A DNA stretch of 64,000 nucleotides from Oceanidesulfovibrio marinus (GTDB lineage Bacteria > Desulfobacterota > Desulfovibrionia > Desulfovibrionales > Desulfovibrionaceae): contig NZ_CP039543.1 in the NCBI RefSeq assembly GCF_013085545.1, positions 3,131,322 through 3,195,321 of the forward strand. The letters are read 5' to 3'. Under the pieces are notes generated by a model. That model searched no databases. It saw only the letters and a list, made by a program, of their open reading frames with translations, and had not been told where the DNA came from. Below, in pieces: positions 51,376 through 60,043 of this stretch. The translations under genes were made by a program, and so were the position numbers. The first letter of the stretch is position 1; each line of letters starts with the position of its first letter.

Positions 51376-52887
51376 ATGGATATCATCTCTTCTCCTCGAC
51401 GCCGTTGCATGGCTGTGCGGCATCTGGACGATGCGCGTCTGCTCAAGGAGTGGGCGTATATCAACGGAAAGTGGCAAAACGCCGAGAGCGGCGAGGTGAT
51501 TGAAGTGACCAACCCGGCCGAGGAACAGGGCGGGGAAGGTTCCGTCGTTGGCTGCGTGCCGCGTTGCGGCGCGGTGGAAGCCAGGGCGGCCATAGCCGCG
51601 GCCCGCGCCGCCTTTCCGGCGTGGCGCGATCTCCTGCCGCAGGAACGCGGCCGTCTGCTGCGCGCCTGGGGCGAGGCCATGCTGGAGAACCGCGATGACC
51701 TCGCCCTGATCATGACCCTGGAGCAGGGCAAACCGCTGCACGAGGCCAAAGGCGAGATCGAATACGCGGCCAGCTTCCTGGAGTGGTTTGCCGAGGAAGC
51801 GCGGCGGGTCAACGGCGAGGTGGTGAACGGCCACCTGCCACAGCGGCAGATGCTGGTCAAACGCCGCCCCGTGGGCGTGACCGCGGCCATCACCCCGTGG
51901 AATTTCCCCTCGGCCATGATTACCCGCAAGGCAGGCGCGGCGCTGGCCGCCGGTTGCACCATGATCGTGCGGCCGGCCACGGAGACGCCGCTTTCCGCCC
52001 TGGCCCTGGCCGAGCTGGCCGACCGCGTGGGCATTCCGGCCGGCGTGTTCTCGGTTGTGCCGGGCTCGCGGGATATCGTGGCCGAGCTCTGCGCCAATCC
52101 TGTAATACGAACTGTAAGCTTTACCGGCTCCACCGAGGTGGGCCGCACCCTGCTGCGCCAAAGTGCCGACACGGTGAAGCGCATGAGCATGGAGCTGGGC
52201 GGGCACGCCCCGTTCATCGTGTTCCCGGACGTGGATCTGGACGACGCGGCGGCCCAGGCCGTGGCAGCCAAGTTCCAGACCTCGGGGCAGGACTGCCTGG
52301 CTGCCAACCGCATCTACGTGCACGCGGACGTGTACGAGGAGTTCCTCGCCCTGTTCACCAGGAAGGTGCAGGCCCTCCGCGTGGGCAACGGCCTGTCCGA
52401 GGGCGTGGACGTCGGGCCGCTGATGAACGCCCGCGCCGTGGACAAGTGCCAGCAGCACGTGGACGACGCCATGGCCAAGGGCGCGCGCCGTCTTTACGGC
52501 GGCGGCGTGCACGAGCTGGGCGGGCTGTTCTTCGACCCCACGGTGCTGGCCGACGTTACGCCGGCAATGGCCATCAGCAGCGAGGAGACCTTCGGCCCTG
52601 TCGCCGCCGTCTCGCGCTTCGGCAGCGAGGCCGAGCTTTCCGGGCTGGCCAACCACGCCGAGCTGGGGCTCATGGCCTACCTCTTCACCAACGACCACGA
52701 CCGCGTCTGTCGCATCACCGAGATGCTGGAGTACGGCATGGTGGCCGTGAACTGCGTGAAGGTCACGGGCGGGCCCATCCCCTTCGGCGGGGTCAAGCAG
52801 TCCGGTCTGGGACGCGAGGGCGGCCACTGGGGACTGGATGAGTATCTGGATACCAAATACATCTGCGCCGCGATCAAGGCGGCCTAG
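51376..52887 (+). CDS. doeC: Aldehyde dehydrogenase, DoeC-like
   Basis: NAD(P)-dependent dehydrogenase of 503 residues in the succinate-semialdehyde dehydrogenase group, which in this cluster should oxidise L-aspartate semialdehyde to aspartate. Motifs are ITPWNFPSAMITRKAGAALA, TVSFTGSTEVGRTLLRQSAD, SMELGGHAPFIVFPDVDLDD (general base Glu), KFQTSGQDCLAANRIYVHAD (catalytic Cys) and SSEETFGPVAAVSRFGSEAE. A short insert between residues 50 and 60 (EQGGEGSVVGCVPRCG) is unusual. Start at 51376 has AGGTGG; ATG 51409 is possible. Confidence 0.86.
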   Translation: MDIISSPRRRCMAVRHLDDARLLKEWAYINGKWQNAESGEVIEVTNPAEEQGGEGSVVGCVPRCGAVEARAAIAAARAAFPAWRDLLPQERGRLLRAWGEAMLENRDDLALIMTLEQGKPLHEAKGEIEYAASFLEWFAEEARRVNGEVVNGHLPQRQMLVKRRPVGVTAAITPWNFPSAMITRKAGAALAAGCTMIVRPATETPLSALALAELADRVGIPAGVFSVVPGSRDIVAELCANPVIRTVSFTGSTEVGRTLLRQSADTVKRMSMELGGHAPFIVFPDVDLDDAAAQAVAAKFQTSGQDCLAANRIYVHADVYEEFLALFTRKVQALRVGNGLSEGVDVGPLMNARAVDKCQQHVDDAMAKGARRLYGGGVHELGGLFFDPTVLADVTPAMAISSEETFGPVAAVSRFGSEAELSGLANHAELGLMAYLFTNDHDRVCRITEMLEYGMVAVNCVKVTGGPIPFGGVKQSGLGREGGHWGLDEYLDTKYICAAIKAA

Positions 52888-52965
52888 GCGTTGACCTGAG
52901 CGTCGACCAGCGGGCCGATGATTGGACCGGCCCGTCGGGCGCAGAAATACAAGGAGAATGGTTTC

Positions 52966-54348
52966 ATGGACAAGGCACGCATAGCGGAGCTTTCCGTAAC
53001 GGACCGGGCGAATGTCTTCCACCCTTCGACGCATCTGGCCCAGTTTGCACGGGGTGAAGCCCCCAACCGCATCATCACCAAGGCCGAGGGCATCTACATC
53101 GAAGACGCCGAAGGCGTCCGCAGCCTGGACGGCTTCTCCGGCCTCTACTGCGTCAACGTGGGCTATGGCCGCAAGGAAATCGCCGACGCCATTGCCGAGC
53201 AGGCGAACACGCTGGCCTACTTCCACGCCTATGTGGGGCATTCGCACGAGCCCGTCATCAAGCTCTCCGAGCGCATCGTGCGCAAGGCCGGCATGGGCAT
53301 GCAGCGCGTCTACTACGGCATGTCCGGCTCCGACGCCAACGAGACCAACATCAAGTTGGTCTGGTACTACAACAACGTGCTGGGCCGGCCCGAGAAGAAG
53401 AAGATCATCTCCCGCCAGCGCGGCTACCATGGCTCCGGCATCATGACCGGCAGCCTCACCGGCCTTGGCCTGTTCCAGGACCACTTCGATCTGCCCGTGA
53501 ACGTGATCAAGCACACCATGTGCCCGCACCAGTACTGGAACGGCATGGACGGCGAGACCGAGGAAGAGTTCAGCCAGCGCTGCGCCGACGAGCTGGAAAA
53601 GATGATCATCGCCGAGGGCCCGGATACCGTGGCCGCCTTCATCGGCGAGCCCATCCTGGGCACCGGCGGCATCATTCCCCCGCCGGCCGGCTACTGGCAG
53701 GCCATCCAGAAGGTACTGGACAAGTACGACGTGCTGCTCATCGCCGACGAGGTCATCACCGGTTTCGGCCGCACCGGCCAGTACTTCGGCAGCCACACCT
53801 ACGGCATGAAGCCCGACCTCATCGCCATTGCCAAGGGCCTGACTTCGGCCTACCTGCCGCTTTCCGGCGTTATCGTGGGCGAGCGCGTGTGGAAGGTGCT
53901 GGAGCAGGGCACGGACGAGTTCGGCGCCATCGGCCACGGCTGGACCTACTCGGCCCATCCCATGTGCGCCGCAGCCGGCAACGCCAACCTGGACATCGTT
54001 GACAAGGAAGACCTGCCGGCCAACGCCCGTGAGGTGGGCGGCTACTTCCAGCAGAAGCTGCACGAGACCTTCGGCGACCACCCCATGGTGGGCGAAGTTC
54101 GCGGCGTGGGTCTGATGGCCGCCCTGGAGTTCGTGGCCGACAAGGACAAGAAGGAACGGTTCGATCCCTCCAAGAAGGTGGGCTACTCCGTGGCCGGCGC
54201 CTGCCTGGAAGAGGGCCTCATCGCCCGGGCCATGCCCCACGGCGAGATCCTGGGCTTTGCCCCGCCCCTCATCGTGACCAAGGACGACATCGACACCATC
54301 GTGGCCAAGGCCAAGACGGCTGTCGACAAGGTGTATGCTGCTTTGTAA
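52966..54348 (+). CDS. doeD: Class III transaminase, DoeD-like
   Basis: PLP transaminase of 460 residues, expected to convert L-2,4-diaminobutyrate to aspartate semialdehyde. It has FHPSTHLAQFARGEAPNRII, GLYCVNVGYGRKEIADAIAE, RVYYGMSGSDANETNIKLVW, VLLIADEVITGFGRTGQYFG and the Schiff-base Lys in IAIAKGLTSAYLPLSGVIVG. The N-terminal pattern resembles pyruvate-using omega-amino-acid transaminases. The ATG at 52966 has AAGGAG upstream. Last gene of the cluster, followed by a terminator. Confidence 0.85.
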   Translation: MDKARIAELSVTDRANVFHPSTHLAQFARGEAPNRIITKAEGIYIEDAEGVRSLDGFSGLYCVNVGYGRKEIADAIAEQANTLAYFHAYVGHSHEPVIKLSERIVRKAGMGMQRVYYGMSGSDANETNIKLVWYYNNVLGRPEKKKIISRQRGYHGSGIMTGSLTGLGLFQDHFDLPVNVIKHTMCPHQYWNGMDGETEEEFSQRCADELEKMIIAEGPDTVAAFIGEPILGTGGIIPPPAGYWQAIQKVLDKYDVLLIADEVITGFGRTGQYFGSHTYGMKPDLIAIAKGLTSAYLPLSGVIVGERVWKVLEQGTDEFGAIGHGWTYSAHPMCAAAGNANLDIVDKEDLPANAREVGGYFQQKLHETFGDHPMVGEVRGVGLMAALEFVADKDKKERFDPSKKVGYSVAGACLEEGLIARAMPHGEILGFAPPLIVTKDDIDTIVAKAKTAVDKVYAAL

Positions 54349-54369
54349 TACGAAATTGAATTGGTAAAG

Positions 54370-54405
54370 AAAAAGGCGTCTTGCATTGAGCGAGGCGCCT
54401 TTTTT
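54370..54405 (+). terminator. Terminator of the ectoine cluster
   Basis: Stem AAAAAGGCGTCTT / GAGGCGCCTTTTT (two wobble or mismatch pairs) with a 9-base loop and a T run. Confidence 0.85.
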
Positions 54406-54540
54406 GCTTGCATTCGACGGGGCGGAGTAACCAAGCAGCTGGTGGAGTGAATACCACAAAGTATCACGAGGTGGACAAGAGTATACGGAAATTCTACCCT
54501 CCCCCAGAATCGGTATTCATTTAGACCAGGAGACCACGCC

Positions 54541-55233
54541 ATGCAAGACTTCCACCCGGAATGCGCCGTCTGCCCATACGACTGGAGTGAACGATACTGC
54601 CGCAAGGAAGGCGGCAAGGGTCCGAAAAACTGCCCCTCGTTGCGGCACAAGGCGCTGAAAGAGCGCTCCCTGGAGCTGTTGCGCGCCGACCCGGCGCTGA
54701 TGAACTTCGCTACGCAGGCGTCCTTGCAGGAGACGGCCGGCTACTCGGGCCGGGAAAAAGGCTATGCCAACATCAAACCGGCCAAGCCCCGCATTCAGGA
54801 GATCGTCGAGTTCGCCAAGCGCATGGAGTACCACCGGCTGGGCATGGCCTTCTGCATCGGCCTGCGCAAGGAAGCCGAGGTGGTCCACAAGATCTTCACG
54901 GACAATGGCCTTGAACTCGTCTCCATCTGCTGCAAGGCCGGCCGCACGCCCAAAGAGGCCATCGGCCTCACCCAGGCGGACCACGTGGACCCCTCCCAGG
55001 AGAAGGAGACCATGTGCAACCCGGTGCTCCAGGCCTTGCTCGCCAACGAACATGACGTTGAGCTCAACGTGCTGATGGGCCTCTGCGTCGGCCACGACTC
55101 CCTGTTCATCAAACACGCCGAGGCGCCTGTCACGGTACTGGCGGTGAAGGACCGGCTACTTGGCCACGCACCGCTCACGGCCGTGTACCAGTACGACGCC
55201 TACTACCGGAACCTCAAATGCCCTCTCGCCTGA
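54541..55233 (+). CDS. DUF1847 metal-binding protein
   Basis: A 230-residue protein of DUF1847 with CAVCPYDWSERYCRKEGGKG at the start, FAKRMEYHRLGMAFCIGLRK, VSICCKAGRTPKEAIGL, NVLMGLCVGHDSLFIKHAEA and KDRLLGHAPLTAVYQYDAYY. Conserved cysteines suggest a metal or cluster site; no reaction is known. It has its own region after the ectoine terminator, so a link to ectoine use is not supported. Confidence 0.85.
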   Translation: MQDFHPECAVCPYDWSERYCRKEGGKGPKNCPSLRHKALKERSLELLRADPALMNFATQASLQETAGYSGREKGYANIKPAKPRIQEIVEFAKRMEYHRLGMAFCIGLRKEAEVVHKIFTDNGLELVSICCKAGRTPKEAIGLTQADHVDPSQEKETMCNPVLQALLANEHDVELNVLMGLCVGHDSLFIKHAEAPVTVLAVKDRLLGHAPLTAVYQYDAYYRNLKCPLA

Positions 55234-55302
55234 GACACCAGCCGTGCGACAGCATGTCATAACAGGCTGTGTGCACAATAGATTACGGGCAAGAGCTCCA
55301 CG

Positions 55303-55331
55303 AAAAAGGGCCCACGCACAATGCGCGGGCC
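55303..55331 (-). terminator. Terminator after the alcohol dehydrogenase
   Basis: GGCCCACGCA / TGCGCGGGCC with a 3-base loop; the minus strand continues with a CTTTTT run, 47 bases past the stop codon. Confidence 0.8.
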
Positions 55332-55377
55332 TTTCCGGGCAAATCAGACGCGGAGCCGTAGGCCCCTTGTCCTTAAA

Positions 55378-56580
55378 TTACAGTGAGTTCCTGAAGATAC
55401 GCTCCACAACCTTCTCGTCCGCCTTGATGGGGGCAAGCGGCAGCAGCATCTTGGCCAGGGAGGAATCCATGGTCAGCTTGACCAGCGCCGGGATGTCGGC
55501 CTCGGTGAAGTAGTCGGACATGTCGGTCTTCTGGCCCACGGAGTTGAACCACTTCCTGAGGCCTTCCACAACCTTGTCGCGTTCCGCCGGAATGCCTTCC
55601 AGGTCGGGCACGATGGGCTTGAGCAACTCGGCGAGCTGCTCCGGCACTGCGTGATAGATTTCCTGAACCATGGCCGGCATGAGAATGCCCAGACCGTCGC
55701 CGTGCGTCACCTTGGCGTCGTGCGTGCTCATGGCATGCTCCATGGCGTGGGTGATGTGCAGCAGGCCAAGGTCGAAGCTGATGCCGGCGATGGCCGAGGC
55801 GTACATCAGCCAGTAGCGCGCGGTCAGGTTGCCGGGCTCCACGATGGCCTGGGGCAGATACTTGGACACGAGGCGGATGGCGTCTCTGGCCAGGCCGAAC
55901 GAGTACGGCGTGGTGGTGATGGTGGTGGCCGCCTCCAGAGCGTGGTTGACCGCGTCGATGGAGGTGGAGATGGTCTGCTTTATCGGCATGGTTGCCGTAA
56001 GCGCCGGGTCTTCGATGGTGTATGTGGCGTAGATGTGCGGAGAGTTGATGGCGGGCTTGTCCTCGCCATCGGATTGTGCCACTGCAAAGGCATCGCACTC
56101 GGAGCCGGTGCCGTGGGAGGTGTTGATCAGCAGCAGGGGCACGGCGTCGTTGATGCCTTCGCCCTTCTCATAGAAATCAACGGACTTCTTGCCGGGATGC
56201 TTCATCAGCACGGCAGCGGTCTTGGCGGTATCCATGGAGCTGCCGCCGCCGATGGCCAGAATGCAGTCGGCCTTCATTTCGAGGCCAGCCGCCGCGGCTT
56301 CCTCGCAGTTGTCATAGGTGGGGTTGGGACGGACCTTGTCGTAGTGTTTCCAGGACTTGGCATGCTTGTTCAGGGCCGGTTCGACCGTATCCCAGGCGCC
56401 GCTGGCCTTGTAGGCGCAGTTATCGGTCACGACCAGGATGTTGCCCATTCCTTTCTGGGTAAGGCCTTCGAGGATATCATTGACTTTCTGAACGGCGCCG
56501 ACGCCGAAGTAGGTAAGGGGACGTGTGGGTTGCAGGACGAAAACACGGTTGATGTCGATTTTGGCTTCCCAACTGCTCAT
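55378..56580 (-). CDS. Iron-containing alcohol dehydrogenase
   Basis: A 400-residue group III NAD-dependent dehydrogenase. It has TRPLTYFGVGAVQKVNDILE, KADCILAIGGGSSMDTAKTA (NAD site), NTSHGTGSECDAFAVAQSDG and the iron ligands in SFDLGLLHITHAMEHAMSTH with DAKVTHGDGLGILMP. The substrate cannot be read; ethanol, butanol and 1,3-propanediol oxidation all occur in the family. The ATG at 56580 has AAGGAG upstream; 48 further bases are open. Confidence 0.93.
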   Translation of the reverse strand: MSSWEAKIDINRVFVLQPTRPLTYFGVGAVQKVNDILEGLTQKGMGNILVVTDNCAYKASGAWDTVEPALNKHAKSWKHYDKVRPNPTYDNCEEAAAAGLEMKADCILAIGGGSSMDTAKTAAVLMKHPGKKSVDFYEKGEGINDAVPLLLINTSHGTGSECDAFAVAQSDGEDKPAINSPHIYATYTIEDPALTATMPIKQTISTSIDAVNHALEAATTITTTPYSFGLARDAIRLVSKYLPQAIVEPGNLTARYWLMYASAIAGISFDLGLLHITHAMEHAMSTHDAKVTHGDGLGILMPAMVQEIYHAVPEQLAELLKPIVPDLEGIPAERDKVVEGLRKWFNSVGQKTDMSDYFTEADIPALVKLTMDSSLAKMLLPLAPIKADEKVVERIFRNSL

Positions 56581-57029
56581 GACATTCTCCTTAACTATTG
56601 GTTGTCGAATAGCGTCTTTGAGTCTCATGGGCTAAGGTGCATGATATGCGACAGGCCTGCTCAGTTCGACGAATCCTCCTTAATGGCTTGCCCCGATGTA
56701 AGCGGTTTCAGTTGACGCTGCCCGCTTCAGGTCTTGCGAATGCTTTTTCACATAGCACCAAAACTTGACCCAATTATGGGCCGTAATCCAGCCGAAGCCT
56801 TCCTCATGCGGCGCGCACCCTGCAGATCATCAGAATCCCCGTCACGCAGGCATGCCCGACGCGTCCCGAAAGCTTTTGCAAGCGTGATATCAAGAAATGT
56901 CTATTGTAGGCAATACATTTCAAAAAAAACTGGTTCCGCCAGCTGAACCCACAGAACATCACGCAACTATTAGGATTCTTGGCAACTCCTCTACACCTTT
57001 TCCCATGGCGCCATGCGGGGCGATTTCCG
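56581..57029. other. Intergenic stretch between alcohol dehydrogenase and chemoreceptor
   Basis: About 450 bases with no credible gene. It must hold the promoter of the dehydrogenase, but I see no sharp box and no sigma-54 motif. Confidence 0.4.
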
Positions 57030-57064
57030 AAAAAAAAGCCGGCCAGGTGTGTCCCTGACCGGCT
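57030..57064 (-). terminator. Terminator after the chemoreceptor
   Basis: Stem AGCCGGCCAGG / CCTGACCGGCT (one mismatch) followed on the minus strand by eight T, 65 bases after the stop. Confidence 0.87.
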
Positions 57065-57128
57065 TCATCTCATATTGACGCGCGTGCCCGCGCGGCGCGG
57101 GTGTTTCTCTGACGTCCAGACGCTATCC

Positions 57129-59234
57129 CTACGGCCCTTCCCCGATATTCTTCAACCCGTCGATGAGTTGGCTCAGCTTGTTGGAAAGGCGCGCGAGCTG
57201 CTCCATGGCCACAGCCGACTCGTCCATGGCGTGCGCGGTTTCTTCGGCAATCCGGCTGATCTCGCCGGTGCCCCGCTTGATCTCCTCGGATGCCGCGCTC
57301 TGCTCCTCGGCGGCCGAGGCAATGGACTGCACCTGGCCTGCCACCTCGTCGACTAGCTGCAGAATGTTGCCCAACGCTTCGCCGGCTTGGGTAGCCAGGC
57401 TGGTGGTCGATTCCACCACCCGCCGTGTTTCCTGCATGGAATCAATCGACATGGCGGTTGAGTCCTGGATGGAGTGAATGGCGGCACCGACCTCCTTGGT
57501 CGCGCCCATGGTCTTTTCGGCCAGCTTGCGGACCTCGTCGGCAACCACAGCAAAGCCGCGGCCGGCCTCGCCGGCCCGCGCCGCTTCGATGGCGGCATTC
57601 AGCGCCAGAAGGTTCGTTTGGTCGGCAATGTCCGTAATCACGTTCATGACGTTGCCGATGGACTCGGCCTGGCTGCCGAGCTGCTCCATCTCCTGGCTCA
57701 GCTTGTCTGTTTCATGAACCAGGGTGCCGACCGAGGACACCACCTGGTCCACGATCTCCGAGCCGGAGCGCGCTTCCTCCTTGGTCCGCATGGCGCTGTC
57801 CGAGCTTTTCGAGGCGCTGGAGGCCACATCGATAACCGAGGCGTTCATCTGTTCCATGGCCGTGGCGTTCTCGGAGGCCATGTTCCGCTGCTCATTCGAG
57901 CCGCGTTTTGATTCCTCGATCTGTGCGGAGAGCTCCGTGGAGGCCGAGGATATCTGCTCCACAATCTCTTCGAGCTGCTGCGCGGCCTGGAGCATGCCCT
58001 CGGTCTTTGCCGATTCTGCCTGGCACCGCGCATCCTCGGCCTGGTCAAGCGCCTCGTTGGCCTGGGCGCTCTTGACCTCGGCCTCTCGCGTCTTGTCCTC
58101 GGCCAGGGAAATCGTTTTCACCAGCTCCTTGACCATGGTTCGCATGTTCTCGAACAAGACGGCGAACTCGGACTTGAACTTCGCCGCGTCTGGCAGGGAG
58201 TCGTAGTTTCCGGCTGCTATGTCCTTGGTCATATCCACCAGGGAGCGAATGGGACGCACAACGCCGACCGTGGCGTACAGGCCTCCCAGAACGCCGAAGA
58301 CCAGCACCACGATGCAGCCGATGATCAACACATTGATGATGGTCTGGTTGGCTGCGGCGTTGATCTCGCTGGTCTCGACCAGGGCGGCGAGCTTCCAGCC
58401 CGTCTCCTTGGAGGTGAGCACAACACCGTCGTATCCAACGCCGTCCAGCTCCAGATTGTCCAGGTCGCCGTCGGCGGTGTTGCTGATGCGCTTGTAGGCA
58501 TCGCCTTCAACGTCGCCGATCTTTTTGAAGTTGTTGTCGGAATGGTGGGGATCGGAAAGGATCGTGCCGTCATTTTGGACAAGCATCACATAGCCGGTCT
58601 CGCCTATCTTGAGATTGGATACGATCTCTGTAAGGTCGCCCAGGCTGATATCAACGGCCGAAACGCCGATGAACTTGCCGGAGTCGTTGTAGATCTTGGT
58701 GGTGACACCGATGTTCGGGACACCCTGCGTGGTGATGTACGCCGAGAGCAGCGTGGTGTCGGTGGCGGACTGCTTGGATTGCGTATACCACGGCCGGCGG
58801 CGCGGATCATAATCGGTGGCCATGACCTCCTCGGCGTTCTGCGTATACCCGCCGTCCTCGAAGCCCATGTACACGTAGGCGAAGTCCGGGTGCGCGCTCA
58901 TCATGTCGTCGCACATCCGTTTTATCAGGATCTCGGAGGGGTCCGTGGCCACGGCGCCGGCCGGCGTGGGCTTATCCTGCTCAAAGTAGCGGGTCCACTT
59001 GCCCATGGCCCCTTTGACCTCGGGCAGAGTCGCCATGAACGCGCTGGTGTACTTGGCCTGGTTCAGGATTTCGTTCACGTACCGCTGCACCAGGACGAGA
59101 CTCTCCCGCGACGACTCATGGTATCGCGTTTTCATGGCGTCCTGTATCCGAACCGAAATGGCGACAGAGACAATGGCGACAGAAATAATGATGGGCAGGA
59201 CTATTGCGGTGATCAATTTTCCACGTACACCCAC
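57129..59234 (-). CDS. Methyl-accepting chemotaxis protein with dCache domain
   Basis: A 701-residue receptor. Membrane helix 1 is at about 7-28, a periplasmic double Cache domain follows ([40 protein letters not shown]), helix 2 is [20 protein letters not shown], then HAMP, then the signalling hairpin with [20 protein letters not shown] and [20 protein letters not shown]. The Cache pocket has the R...PWY pattern of amino-acid-type dCache sensors, though the downstream Asp of a full motif is not clear. The start is the GTG at 59234 with AAGGAGG upstream. Confidence 0.94.
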   Translation of the reverse strand: MGVRGKLITAIVLPIIISVAIVSVAISVRIQDAMKTRYHESSRESLVLVQRYVNEILNQAKYTSAFMATLPEVKGAMGKWTRYFEQDKPTPAGAVATDPSEILIKRMCDDMMSAHPDFAYVYMGFEDGGYTQNAEEVMATDYDPRRRPWYTQSKQSATDTTLLSAYITTQGVPNIGVTTKIYNDSGKFIGVSAVDISLGDLTEIVSNLKIGETGYVMLVQNDGTILSDPHHSDNNFKKIGDVEGDAYKRISNTADGDLDNLELDGVGYDGVVLTSKETGWKLAALVETSEINAAANQTIINVLIIGCIVVLVFGVLGGLYATVGVVRPIRSLVDMTKDIAAGNYDSLPDAAKFKSEFAVLFENMRTMVKELVKTISLAEDKTREAEVKSAQANEALDQAEDARCQAESAKTEGMLQAAQQLEEIVEQISSASTELSAQIEESKRGSNEQRNMASENATAMEQMNASVIDVASSASKSSDSAMRTKEEARSGSEIVDQVVSSVGTLVHETDKLSQEMEQLGSQAESIGNVMNVITDIADQTNLLALNAAIEAARAGEAGRGFAVVADEVRKLAEKTMGATKEVGAAIHSIQDSTAMSIDSMQETRRVVESTTSLATQAGEALGNILQLVDEVAGQVQSIASAAEEQSAASEEIKRGTGEISRIAEETAHAMDESAVAMEQLARLSNKLSQLIDGLKNIGEGP

Positions 59235-59263
59235 TATACACCTCCTTGAGTGCTGTATTCTTT

Positions 59264-59290
59264 CCATCGGCATATAGTGCCCCGACTTTA
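59264..59290 (-). promoter_or_regulatory. Sigma-28 (FliA) type promoter of the chemoreceptor
   Basis: On the minus strand TAAAGTCG (59290-59283), 11 bases, then GCCGATGG (59271-59264). The FliA consensus is TAAAGTTT-N11-GCCGATAA. It ends about 30 bases upstream of the start codon. Confidence 0.75.
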
Positions 59291-59557
59291 CGGTCGAATT
59301 ACACCCCAGGAATCATTATCACGCAACATGAATTTATGGAATTATATTCATCACACTCCAGTCACACCGCCCGCACAATGAAACTTGCGGACAAGGAATA
59401 CGTTCTTTTGCAATTACTATCGATGCTATCTGATTTTCAAATTTACGCCGCGCATATCTCTACGTCATAACAACGATTCCCACATAGGATGACCAGCTGA
59501 CTCCGAAAGCCTAACGCATACGCCACTTTATTTCGTGACACAGAAATGACATGAAAC

Positions 59558-59643
59558 AAAAAGGGCCCACACGGTTGTGTGAGCCCTGAAAGGTCGGGTG
59601 GCGTCCCCAAGGGGATTTGAACCCCTGTCGCCGGCGTGAAAGG
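59558..59643. repeat. 86-bp direct repeat, left copy (partial tRNA-Glu)
   Basis: Identical over 86 bases to 61264-61349. It carries a copy of the tRNA-Glu terminator and the 3' half of tRNA-Glu including CCA (to the anticodon loop), then the sequence diverges. Such 3'-tRNA duplications are left by site-specific integration. Confidence 0.9.
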
Positions 59644-59793
59644 ATACGCTGGAAGCCTTATTTCACCGATTTTCACTCGGATTACTGGCGTGGAAAACGG
59701 GTTTTCACTGCTATGTCCCGACCAAATTTACGACTGAGGCTTTATCGAACTAAAAGGTAAACTTTTGTTTTTTCGTTAAACACAAATTAATTT

Positions 59794-59824
59794 AAAAGCC
59801 GCCTTGGCGGGCAAGGCGGCTTTT
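59794..59824 (-). terminator. Terminator of the insert gene unit
   Basis: Perfect 12-base stem AAAAGCCGCCTT / AAGGCGGCTTTT with a 7-base loop, 30 bases beyond the last stop codon. Confidence 0.88.
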
Positions 59825-59853
59825 GATCGCAGTGAGTTTAGAGAAAGCCAAAC

Positions 59854-60039
59854 TTATGCCGGTGCCGTTGAACAGCACTGCACTTTCACTTCTTCTTCCT
59901 TGCGGATCTCATGAGCAGATTTCTTAGGGGATTCCTTTTCCAGGGTAATCACCCTTGAATCTCTAAAGGGGGATTGAAAATCTTCAAACCCCGAAGGTCT
60001 AATAAACTCATAACCGCCTGGAATGCTTTTCTTTCTCAT
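59854..60039 (-). CDS. Small polar protein downstream of the 2TM-GAF gene
   Basis: A 61-residue protein starting MRKKSIPGGYEFIRPSGFED, with a charged centre (EKESPKKSAHEIRKEEEVKV) and CC near the C-terminus. The ATG at 60039 is four bases after the upstream stop, and CAGGGG within that stop region serves as ribosome site. A longer start at 60063 is possible. Its tight coupling suggests a partner, leader or regulator of the membrane protein. No family is recognised. Confidence 0.6.
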   Translation of the reverse strand: MRKKSIPGGYEFIRPSGFEDFQSPFRDSRVITLEKESPKKSAHEIRKEEEVKVQCCSTAPA

Positions 60040-60043
60040 GACA

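Noticed and set aside
51325-54459. 1044-codon minus-strand open frame opposite doeC and doeD
   Set aside because: Antisense to two enzymes with intact catalytic motifs; no recognisable domain.
54349-56580. DUF1847 and alcohol dehydrogenase as part of the ectoine system
   Set aside because: A terminator closes the ectoine cluster before DUF1847, and the dehydrogenase lies on the other strand; no pathway step needs them.
59644-59760. Possible integrase tail at the left end of the insert
   Set aside because: The minus strand could read FDKASVVNLVGT before a stop, but a stop codon lies immediately upstream in that frame and no catalytic residues are present.
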